Shown: positions 46,757-53,520 of the stretch, in pieces | Layout of the letters: each line of letters starts with the position of its first letter | Numbering within the stretch: position 1 is the first letter of the stretch | Source of the DNA: Flagellimonas maritima | GTDB taxonomy: Bacteria; Bacteroidota; Bacteroidia; Flavobacteriales; Flavobacteriaceae | Direction: 5' to 3' | Length of the DNA stretch: 64,000 nt | Assembly: GCF_003269425.1 (NCBI RefSeq) | Contig: NZ_CP030104.1 | Span: forward strand, 1,917,501 to 1,981,500 | Made by a program: the position numbers and the translations under genes | Notes under the pieces: model-generated | Told to the model about the DNA's origin: nothing | What the model saw: only the letters and a program-made list of their open reading frames with translations | Databases searched by the model: none

Positions 46757-46828
46757 AGCCCTATAGTTCAAGGGATAGAACAAAAGTTTCCTAAACTTTA
46801 GATCCAGGTTCGAATCCTGGTAGGGCTA
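46757..46828 (+). tRNA. tRNA-Arg (anticodon CCT), probable integration site
   Basis: Cloverleaf of 72 nt: acceptor AGCCCTA/TAGGGCT (perfect), D-arm GTTC/GAAC, anticodon stem AAAGT/ACTTT with loop TTCCTAA, T-arm CCAGG-TTCGAAT-CCTGG, discriminator A. Chromosomal genes lie to the left; the conjugative element begins directly to the right, so the 3' end is a likely att site. TATTTTTG at 46650-46657 may be its -7 box. Confidence 0.95.
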
Positions 46829-46925
46829 CTCAACATCTCTTATAACGCCCTAAATATAAGAGTTTTTTTAAAACTAGGGTCGAAAATGGGGTTTAAGTAT
46901 TAAAGCTACTTAAACCCCTACTTTT

Positions 46926-47197
46926 CGTAAACAAAACACACTTTGGGAGTGTGAATCTTTGCGAACGCAGATATATAGTGATCGTAAAAAAAGAACACTT
47001 TTGGTAACTAAAACACACTTTACGTAAACAAAGAACACTTTAAGTTTTTCAATATTATTTTGGATTTTTCGAGGCAATATGCAACTAATCAGTTGTTTAC
47101 AAGCCTGATTCGAAGAATTTGGTCAAAACTATCTCGTAAATAAAACATACTTTGGCGTAAACAAAGCACACTTTACCGTAAACAAAGCACACTTTAG
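46926..47197 (+). repeat. Iteron-like direct repeats, seven copies
   Basis: Consensus CGTAAACAAAGCACACTTT with starts at 46926, 46983, 47003, 47023, 47135, 47156 and 47177. Copies within the two clusters are spaced 20, 20 and then 21, 21 bp, close to two helical turns. No open frame of note covers it. Possible replication iterons, integrase arm sites, or operator array. Confidence 0.85.
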
Positions 47198-47390
47198 GTA
47201 GTCTAACCAATTGACCAACAAGGGTTTTGAAAGCCCCTAATTATATTATAATTCGTTTATAATTCGTAATTTGAATATGCAAGGTTTAATTCAATTAATT
47301 TACTTTTTGGTATATAGCCGTGATATTTATAAGGTCTCAATTTTTAAGTCCAACAAATGATGGACTTAAAAACATCGGCAATTTTATCTT

Positions 47391-47424
47391 AGATTTTTTT
47401 CAGCATTTTGGAACAAATGCATAA
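47391..47424. repeat. Long inverted repeat, left arm
   Basis: AGCATTTTGGAACAAATGCA with flanks GATTTTTTTC and TAA. Its reverse complement is at 47747-47780, about 320 bp away. The arms enclose the candidate small RNA. Confidence 0.75.
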
Positions 47425-47527
47425 AAGAAAAAAACTGATTTTAAGGCGTTTTCAAAGCATTTTGCAAACTTAAAGTAAAATGGCCCTTAGAATTACAAAA
47501 ATCATCACTGAGCTTCTGTTTAAATAG

Positions 47528-47640
47528 AAAAAAGCGGTACTAATGCACCGCTTTTTTAGAAGTCTTATGCTTCCGTCACATGACTTTCGGCGCTTCTCAC
47601 GGTCGTTCTCACGTTGCCGCTGTGTCCTTCCTCACATGCG
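47528..47640 (-). ncRNA. Candidate small RNA with own promoter and terminator
   Basis: On the minus strand a TACATTTG -7 box (47651-47644) is followed by about 110 nt of about 50% GC in an AT-rich surrounding, ending in the terminator hairpin AAGCGGTGCATTAGTACCGC with a T tract (47557-47528). The body contains GTGAGGA/GTGAGAA three times. No convincing protein frame. In the related Bacteroides element CTnDOT a small RNA (RteR) controls tra genes, so such a role is possible. Confidence 0.5.
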
Positions 47641-47746
47641 CTTCAAATGTATGTACTTTATTTTAATATTTAATTATTTGGACCAAGTCTCATCGAAAAT
47701 TGCTAAAACTTGCAGAAAAATTAATACATAGAATATCATCAAATTC

Positions 47747-47780
47747 TTATGCATTTGTTCCAAAATGCTAAAGAAAATCT
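47747..47780. repeat. Long inverted repeat, right arm
   Basis: TTATGCATTTGTTCCAAAAT then GCTAAAGAAAATC, inverse of 47391-47424 with a few mismatches at the outer end. Confidence 0.75.
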
Positions 47781-47943
47781 TTTTCAATCCAAAATACGAC
47801 CCAGAAGTTAGTTTTATCAATTCAAACATACAATCCGTAAACCCAAAACAACGATTCATGGATATTACTAATACGTATATTTTGAGATTATTATTTTTAG
47901 AGCAGTAGTATGAACTTGGTTGTTTTTTTCAACCACTTTTCGT

Positions 47944-47970
47944 TCAAATAGTCATACTATAACTCGTCAA
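47944..47970 (+). promoter_or_regulatory. Element motif, copy a
   Basis: TCAAATAGTC ... AACTCGTCAA, first of seven copies of the two-part motif described in the findings. Directly followed by a strong terminator hairpin. Confidence 0.6.
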
Positions 47971-48000
47971 AGAAAAAGGCGCCAATTGGCGCCTTTTTTA
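47971..48000. terminator. Perfectly symmetrical terminator
   Basis: AAAAAGGCGCCAATTGGCGC followed by CTTTTTT: 12-bp self-complementary stem with A and T tracts, so active in both directions. The gap 46829-48113 (1.3 kb) contains only the features listed here and no recognisable protein gene. Confidence 0.85.
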
Positions 48001-48021
48001 ATTTTTGTAGACCTTGATTTA

Positions 48022-48077
48022 GGGGGGATTTTGTCAATCCCCCCACATCAAATAATCATACGTAGTAACTCGTCAAA
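48022..48077 (+). promoter_or_regulatory. G-rich hairpin and element motif, copy b
   Basis: GGGGGGATT (48022-48030) and AATCCCCCC (48036-48044) form a 9-bp stem with loop TTGTC. Four bases later comes TCAAATAATC (48048-48057) and AACTCGTCAAA (48067-48077), copy b of the motif. Confidence 0.6.
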
Positions 48078-48113
48078 ATTCCTAGTATGAGCGGTGAAAA
48101 TAATAAATTTTGT

Positions 48114-48329
48114 CTAATTGCCCCAATTCCTAAAATATTCGTTCATATCAAAGTTTTTTCCTACCAAATACTTGATGTATCTGACAAAACCTTTCCCATA
48201 CAGCTTACCACGCTCTATTCTCGAAATGGTTGCTTGACTTAATTTAAGTTCCTCTGAAATTTGGATTTGGGACAGTCCTAATATTTCGCGATACTTTTTT
48301 AATGAATTAGATTTTTCCAAAGTGATCAA
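48114..48329 (-). CDS. XRE-type helix-turn-helix regulator
   Basis: 71 residues. Single Cro/C1-type domain: YREILGLSQIQISEELKLSQ with ATISRIERGK as recognition region. Starts 23 bp inside the amidase gene's end, so both are co-transcribed. Likely a local regulator of the conjugative element; the recurrent two-part motif is one possible target. Confidence 0.85.
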   Translation of the reverse strand: MITLEKSNSLKKYREILGLSQIQISEELKLSQATISRIERGKLYGKGFVRYIKYLVGKNFDMNEYFRNWGN

Positions 48330-48960
48330 TAATGCTTTTTGTAAGGCTCAAAGATATGCCCTTAATTCCTTTCTTTGAATTCAAGTATGATGATTCATCG
48401 TTATTTGAGAAAAATCCAAGTTCTACAAGAACGGAGGGAACAAAGGAAATACTCTCCCTAAGTACCTGTAAATTGGACCGTAAAATACCCCTTGATTTAT
48501 AGTTCAATTTTTCCTCCAAATTTTTATCTAAAATCAATCCGAATTTAGTTGCCATCTGAAGATTAACTTCTGCTTCAATTCTATGTGTGTCCTGGAGATA
48601 AATTTCAGCCCCTTGAGCCAGACTATTCGGGTTGTGATTACAGTGCAAAGAAATGAACAAATCAGCACCTGATAACTTAGCATAAAGAGGCCTTCTTTTC
48701 AGAGGTAAAAACACATCTTTATCCCTGGTCAAAATAACCCGGATATTTGGTGCATATTTCCCAAGATAGAGTTTCACAAATTTGGCCACATACAAGTTGA
48801 TGTTCTTTTCGTATCGTCCGCTTTGATCTATGGTTCCAGAGTCATGGCCACCATGCCCCGCATCAATCACAACTGTAAATTTTTTGTTCTGACCATCGAT
48901 CAAGCTCTGGCCATACATACCCATACTCCATATTAAAACGATAAAGGGCAACAACTTCAT
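48307..48960 (-). CDS. N-acetylmuramoyl-L-alanine amidase (Amidase_3)
   Basis: 217 residues from ATG 48960 (MKLLPFIVLIWSMGMYGQ signal peptide); an ATG at 48987 would add nine codons. Zinc amidase motifs: VVIDAGHGGHDSG, YEKNINLYVA (Glu ligand), FISLHCNHN, and VLVELGFFSN with the catalytic Glu. Cuts peptidoglycan side chains. In conjugative elements such enzymes open the wall for the transfer machine. Confidence 0.93.
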   Translation of the reverse strand: MKLLPFIVLIWSMGMYGQSLIDGQNKKFTVVIDAGHGGHDSGTIDQSGRYEKNINLYVAKFVKLYLGKYAPNIRVILTRDKDVFLPLKRRPLYAKLSGADLFISLHCNHNPNSLAQGAEIYLQDTHRIEAEVNLQMATKFGLILDKNLEEKLNYKSRGILRSNLQVLRESISFVPSVLVELGFFSNNDESSYLNSKKGIKGISLSLTKSIIDHFGKI

Positions 48961-49026
48961 TTTTACTTTCACAAGCAAGTTATTCATAGGTTCAATTTGT
49001 TATCTTTTACTAACTGCGTCAGTTTC

Positions 49027-49116
49027 CGCTTTTTCAAAGCGTAGCGTGAAAAAAAATAGGAAAGCGAGATGGAATCGGGGAACCCCCGATTCGAATTGTT
49101 GCATTTTTTTCACGCT
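49027..49116. other. Candidate origin of transfer (oriT), nested hairpins
   Basis: CGCTTT-TTC-AAAGCG (49027-49041), then outer arms AGCGTGAAAAAAAAT (49043-49057) and ATTTTTTTCACGCT (49103-49116), enclosing GAATCGGGG-AAC-CCCCGATTC (49072-49092, perfect 9-bp stem). The region is 165 bp upstream of the mobilisation genes, the usual place of oriT in Bacteroidetes elements. The 20 bp between outer and inner right arms may hold the nick site. Confidence 0.6.
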
Positions 49117-49202
49117 TTTTTCTCTTGTTGACTATATATAAAGATATACTGTCTACAAATTTAAGTGGTACTGTAAATAAAATTAACCTCATTCGTCAAT
49201 TC

Positions 49203-49280
49203 AAATGTGGCATCTGTCAATTGATAGCCTACTAACCAATTACTTAAACATAAATTTATGCCACAACTAGTGCCACATTT
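49203..49280 (+). promoter_or_regulatory. Repeated TGCCACA boxes before the mobilisation operon
   Basis: AAATGTGGCA (49203-49212) is the exact inverse of TGCCACATTT (49271-49280), which touches the ATG at 49281. A third TGCCACA is at 49259-49265. Suggests autoregulation by a mobilisation protein. Confidence 0.55.
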
Positions 49281-49940
49281 ATGTCTGATTATCATAACAT
49301 ACGGATTCGAAAGGTCAATAAGGAGAAGATGAAACTATTGGCCAGAAGAAGTGGTAAATCCGAAACTGAATATGCGAACAGAATGGTCCTATATATCTTT
49401 AATACAGGTCTAGATATCTATACCGAAATAGCTCCAAACGTTCCTGACCAATTAAAAAAGCTAGAAAAAAAATTTATCGGTTTCTTAAAAAAAAGGGAGC
49501 AGGATTTCTTTGTTCCAATGGAAAAATCTTTTCGTGAAATGGTCCGTGTCCACAACCAAACATTGGAAACGTTGGACATCCTTCACCCGGGTGAAATCGG
49601 ATTTGAATCAAGCCAAAAAAAAGAAGCAAAAAACAAGGAGCAGCCTTCATTCAAAATCCCTGAGGTTCAAGGGTCGAAAATAGGTGATTTAATCATTCCT
49701 GAAGAGGCGCAAAAAATTGAAATAAAATCAGAGGAAACCAATCAATTTACTGAAGAAAAAAAAGAAGAATATTTGGTGAAAATCGAACGTGCTGAAAAGG
49801 AGAAAAAAACCTTTGAAAAAGAACTCAAATATTTGCTAAAAAACATAGTGCCAAGCAACAGTATTTCAGGACCAAAATTTACGTGCAATCTACCCCAAAA
49901 AGAAATTGATAGAATCAACCATTTGGTAGATGGTAATTAG
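49281..49940 (+). CDS. BfmA/BtgA-like mobilisation accessory protein
   Basis: 219 residues. N-terminal ribbon-helix-helix-like part (YHNIRIRKVNKEKMKLLARR then SGKSETEYANRMVLYIFNTG), followed by a long charged coiled-coil tail (EEKKEEYLVKIERAEKEKKT). Such proteins bind oriT beside the relaxase and may repress their own promoter. Its stop overlaps the relaxase start by 11 bp. Confidence 0.85.
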   Translation: MSDYHNIRIRKVNKEKMKLLARRSGKSETEYANRMVLYIFNTGLDIYTEIAPNVPDQLKKLEKKFIGFLKKREQDFFVPMEKSFREMVRVHNQTLETLDILHPGEIGFESSQKKEAKNKEQPSFKIPEVQGSKIGDLIIPEEAQKIEIKSEETNQFTEEKKEEYLVKIERAEKEKKTFEKELKYLLKNIVPSNSISGPKFTCNLPQKEIDRINHLVDGN

Positions 49941-51102
49941 AATCCATAGACCCAGTAAAATGGCTGATAAAAATAGAGGTTCAGTATCAAATCTGGTGGA
50001 TTACCTAGAAAAAGAAAATACGGGAAAAGGAGTAGATGAGCATGAGGAATTTTTTAATAAAGACGATAAGAATGTTACTGCTGCTGAAGTTCAAATGGCA
50101 ATTGACAACAATAAGGGAAAGCTTTCTAAAGAGGAAACAAAATTTTATATGCTAACCGTTAATCCATCCAAGCCAGAGCTTGAGCATTTAAGAACAAAGA
50201 TGGATGAAACTACTGTTTCTGATGAACGCCTATTAAAAATGTATGTAAATGACCTAATGGATGAATATGCTAAAAACTTCAATCGTACGTATGAAGATGG
50301 AAAGCCTCTTACAGGGGATGATATACTCTATTACGCTAAAATCGAGCATGACCGAACTTACAAGCATGGTGAAAAAAGATTCAGCAAAGTAATGGACTAT
50401 AACAAAAGAATAGAAAAAAGGGTGTTTCAAGTCAAAAAAGAAGCAAATCAAATGAACACACCTTCAAGAAAAGAAAAAAAATTGAAACAAGTAGAAAAAC
50501 TTGAAAAGGATTATGTCCGAAATAGCGAAGGAACCATCATAAAGGAAGGGGCATTAAAGGACGGAAACAATCTACATGTGCATATCATAGTAAGCCGCAT
50601 GGACAAAAAACAGACCATGAAGCTTTCGCCCATGGCCAACCACAAGCAAAGCCAAAATGAATTGAACGGACAAAAGGTTGATATTGGGTTCAATCGTGAT
50701 GCTTTTGTTGCATCGGGTGAAAAGCTATTTGATACAAAATTTGAATATGATAGACCTCCTGAATACCAATACACTTACTATAAAGAAGCAAAAAAGATAC
50801 GGAGTGTTTCCAATTTAATGCATCTTACGAACCCAAAAGCATTTGCAAAGACGGTCGTCAAAAAAGCCCTGAACGAAATGATAACCGATAAGAGCCTACA
50901 GAAACAATTGGGATATGTCACCAAGGATCCAAGAAAACTACCAATGAAAACTATTAAGAAGCTCGAAGAAAAGGCAATTGAATCCGTGGTCAAGGCCATG
51001 GGAGCCGGAGCGTATACAAATCCCGTTACGGCAGGGGTGCAAATTGCCAAACAAGCTATTTCTATTGCAGTAAAAACAGTTTCTAAAGGGGTTGGAATAT
51101 GA
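49930..51102 (+). CDS. DUF5712/MobB-type relaxase
   Basis: 390 residues. Nicks and carries the transferred strand. Start VIRIHRPSKMADKNRGSVSN followed by LVDYLEKEN is the family opening; the metal-binding pair His216/His218 is in NNLHVHIIVSRMDKK. A conserved tail region PEYQYTYYKEAKKI precedes a helical C-terminus. Tyr residue used for nicking cannot be assigned with certainty. Confidence 0.88.
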   Translation: MVIRIHRPSKMADKNRGSVSNLVDYLEKENTGKGVDEHEEFFNKDDKNVTAAEVQMAIDNNKGKLSKEETKFYMLTVNPSKPELEHLRTKMDETTVSDERLLKMYVNDLMDEYAKNFNRTYEDGKPLTGDDILYYAKIEHDRTYKHGEKRFSKVMDYNKRIEKRVFQVKKEANQMNTPSRKEKKLKQVEKLEKDYVRNSEGTIIKEGALKDGNNLHVHIIVSRMDKKQTMKLSPMANHKQSQNELNGQKVDIGFNRDAFVASGEKLFDTKFEYDRPPEYQYTYYKEAKKIRSVSNLMHLTNPKAFAKTVVKKALNEMITDKSLQKQLGYVTKDPRKLPMKTIKKLEEKAIESVVKAMGAGAYTNPVTAGVQIAKQAISIAVKTVSKGVGI

Positions 51103-51123
51103 ACTAAAACTTTTTAACGTACA

Positions 51124-51147
51124 TCAAAAAATCATTAAAACTCGTCA
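51124..51147 (+). promoter_or_regulatory. Element motif, copy c
   Basis: TCAAAAAATC (51124-51133) and AACTCGTCA (51139-51147), 9 bp before the coupling protein ATG. Confidence 0.6.
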
Positions 51148-51155
51148 CTTTAATT

Positions 51156-52781
51156 ATGAATATCCTAGATGCATTTCTAAACGCTTCCCAAGAAACCCAG
51201 TTAATCATTATGGCTGTCAATTTAATCGTAGCGATTATGCTTGGCATCTTTATGAATGTTGGAAACTGGCCCATAAGAGCCATTTTCATAATGGTCATAT
51301 ATACAATGCTTTTCTATGTATTGAAGTATATGGGAACCATCTTGCCAATTGCTTATTTCTTAGTGCTTTACGTAGTTCCTTCATTATTGTTAAGTTTCGT
51401 TCTCAAAGTTCTTATTGCATATGTAATTAAACCTTCAGAACCAAAGTATGAGAATGTTTTCGATGTTTCCATTCCCTACAACCGAGGAAAGCGCTTGACC
51501 TTCAATATAAAACGGGGCGTCAGCGTCCAAGGCGCGGCAGGGAGTGGAAAAACAGCGTCAGTCGCTGGATGGATTTTAAAATGGATGGGAGAACGAAGTG
51601 TTGCTTCCTTGGTCTATGATTACAAGAACTTCGAACTGGTAGAAGTTGTACAGTCGTTCTATAAAGAAAGCACATTGAAAATCCATGCATTTGCACCCCA
51701 CCACCCCGATAAAAGTATCTTTCTTAATCCTATTGACCCTTTGATTATAAGGAAAGACGAGGATGTTTCATTAATGGTAAAATGTATCGTACAAAACATT
51801 TTGGTCAAAGATGCAAAATCTGGGGATAATTTTTTTACTCAAGCTGCCGAAGGGGCGATTATTGGAGCTATTTACGTTTTAAGGGACAAATTCCCAGAAT
51901 ACTGTTCATTTCCCTATCTCGCTGCTATTTTCCTGACCAAGGATGCCGAGGAATTGGTGGAGTTCATTGAACAAACTCCTACCGCAAGCCTACACGCCAG
52001 GGCATTCTTGGACGGTAAGGAATCAGAAAAACAAATGGCTGGGGTAAAGGCCAGTATCAGTAATGCATTCAGGGTATTTGCTATTCCCAATGTTTTTTAC
52101 TGTATGCAGCGCAACAGCATTAAGCTCAATATCAACAATAAGGATAATCTTGCTGTGCTTTGTTTGGTAAATATTCCCAAATACGATGAAATCTATTCTC
52201 CCATTCTTTCGATTGTAACCCAAGCGGTATTGTCCTCCATCAGCGAGCGGAACCAGGAACCCTGTTATATTCTTCTGGATGAAGCCCCAACGTTGCGCAT
52301 CAATAGAATTGGCAAAGTTCCAGCAACCATGCGAAGCTTTGATATTGCTACTATTTATATGCTACAGGACAAGGTACAAGCAACCGTTCAGATGGGCGCT
52401 GAACGAATGAAAGAAGTATTGGCGAATCTCTCTACCCTATTCTTTGGAAAAACCAATGACCCCGATACAGCAAAATTTTTCGAAAGTTATTTTGAAACCA
52501 TCAAAGTTAAAACCAAAAGCACCAGTAAAAAGGCTGGGTGGGGAAGTGGCGACAAAAGAGTGTCCGAAGCGGAAAAAGACGAGAAGAAACACAAATCCCA
52601 CGAAATGTTCAAACGCAACGCTGGGGAGTTTTTCGTATTTAACGAAAAGGGAGAAAATTTTGACGCTAAAATTAAGCTTCCCGAATACGAGGCCACAGAA
52701 TTTAGAGATATCAATATGACCACCGAACGAGAAATTCAAAGCTTTTTTAATCTGGTCCTACAACAGGCCAAAACACTTTAA
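51156..52781 (+). CDS. Type IV coupling protein (VirD4/TraG-type, MobC-like)
   Basis: 541 residues. Two to three N-terminal membrane segments (to about 92), Walker A GAAGSGKT (126-133), Walker B YILLDEAPTL, and a TraM/TraD-type C-terminal region with NLSTLFFGKTNDPDTAKFFE. Brings the relaxase-DNA complex to the secretion channel. Confidence 0.93.
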   Translation: MNILDAFLNASQETQLIIMAVNLIVAIMLGIFMNVGNWPIRAIFIMVIYTMLFYVLKYMGTILPIAYFLVLYVVPSLLLSFVLKVLIAYVIKPSEPKYENVFDVSIPYNRGKRLTFNIKRGVSVQGAAGSGKTASVAGWILKWMGERSVASLVYDYKNFELVEVVQSFYKESTLKIHAFAPHHPDKSIFLNPIDPLIIRKDEDVSLMVKCIVQNILVKDAKSGDNFFTQAAEGAIIGAIYVLRDKFPEYCSFPYLAAIFLTKDAEELVEFIEQTPTASLHARAFLDGKESEKQMAGVKASISNAFRVFAIPNVFYCMQRNSIKLNINNKDNLAVLCLVNIPKYDEIYSPILSIVTQAVLSSISERNQEPCYILLDEAPTLRINRIGKVPATMRSFDIATIYMLQDKVQATVQMGAERMKEVLANLSTLFFGKTNDPDTAKFFESYFETIKVKTKSTSKKAGWGSGDKRVSEAEKDEKKHKSHEMFKRNAGEFFVFNEKGENFDAKIKLPEYEATEFRDINMTTEREIQSFFNLVLQQAKTL

Positions 52782-52804
52782 ATTATACGTATAACGAATA
52801 ATTG

Positions 52805-52829
52805 TATATTTGCAAAACATCAAATAATC
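52805..52829 (+). promoter_or_regulatory. -7 box and left half of element motif, copy d
   Basis: TATATTTG (52805-52812) is a good -7 box for the traE-Q block. TCAAATAATC (52820-52829) follows it by 7 bp. The right half AACTCGTCAAA occurs 83 bp later at 52913-52923, inside traE, so this copy is split. Confidence 0.55.
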
Positions 52830-52883
52830 GTCTAATAATGAACAGCATGCCCCAAATTTTTATTAACCAAATAATTAAAATAC

Positions 52884-53198
52884 ATGAAAAATGTAAAGGG
52901 CCTATTGCCCAAAACTCGTCAAATTTTCCTAGGAGCTTTTCTCCTGGCATCAACCCCAATTTTTGCCATGGTCGACCTTGGCATTAAAGAAGCTGCCCAA
53001 AATTTACTGGATGAAGTAAAAGACTCAGCGCCTGTTATCATTGGGCTAATATTCTTGGTCGCAGCGCTATTCAACATCGGTAAGATTACTGGTGGGGATA
53101 GAGATTACAAAGGTTTTTTTATCAGCATTGGCCTCTGGATTCTCGGAGTGGTAATGGTAGGCGCAATCTTTAACTTTTTGGTAGGTTATAATTTCTAG
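52884..53198 (+). CDS. traE: TraE-like (DUF4134) conjugation protein
   Basis: 104 residues, signal segment MKNVKGLLPKTRQIFLGAFL and two membrane helices around VIIGLIFLVAALFNIGKITG and a GGDRDYKG loop. A VirB2-like pilin/channel subunit in Bacteroidetes systems. First of the block. Confidence 0.87.
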   Translation: MKNVKGLLPKTRQIFLGAFLLASTPIFAMVDLGIKEAAQNLLDEVKDSAPVIIGLIFLVAALFNIGKITGGDRDYKGFFISIGLWILGVVMVGAIFNFLVGYNF

Positions 53199-53199
53199 A

Positions 53200-53520
53200 T
53201 TGGGCAATTCCGAAAACGAAAATCCAAATCGTTTGAAAGTGGAAAAAGGCCTCGAAAGACAAGCTATGGTCTTGGGTTTTCGCCTGAAATATCTTGGTAT
53301 TTTTGGGGTTCTTTTTTTTCTTTCCCTCGTTCCACTTATGGGCGGGGTAAGCTTTAACATGGTGGTCTTTGTTATCATCATAAACACCGCAGCTTTCATG
53401 TTCGTCAAATACGCGGATGATAAGAATCTACTCGACAAACTATCCCCTATGAATTACCCTAAAATTCTAATTAACGATCTCTATAAAAAATTAAAAAGTG
53501 GAGCAAATCAATCTGAGTGA
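53200..53520 (+). CDS. traF: TraF-like (DUF4133) conjugation protein
   Basis: 106 residues; VirB3-like. FRLKYLGIFGVLFFLSLVPL and a second membrane segment follow a charged N-terminus. No ATG in a suitable place, so start is probably TTG at 53200, directly after the traE stop. Overlaps traG by 23 bp. Confidence 0.8.
   Translation: MGNSENENPNRLKVEKGLERQAMVLGFRLKYLGIFGVLFFLSLVPLMGGVSFNMVVFVIIINTAAFMFVKYADDKNLLDKLSPMNYPKILINDLYKKLKSGANQSE

Noticed and set aside
46926..47197. CRISPR array
   Set aside because: Units are nearly adjacent (20-21 bp steps) with no unique spacers and no cas genes; iteron-like instead.
47543..47731. 62-codon plus-strand frame
   Set aside because: Antisense to the candidate small RNA, begins in its terminator, composition not protein-like.
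48086..48232. 48-codon plus-strand frame after motif copy b
   Set aside because: Wholly antisense to the HTH gene and without a recognisable motif.
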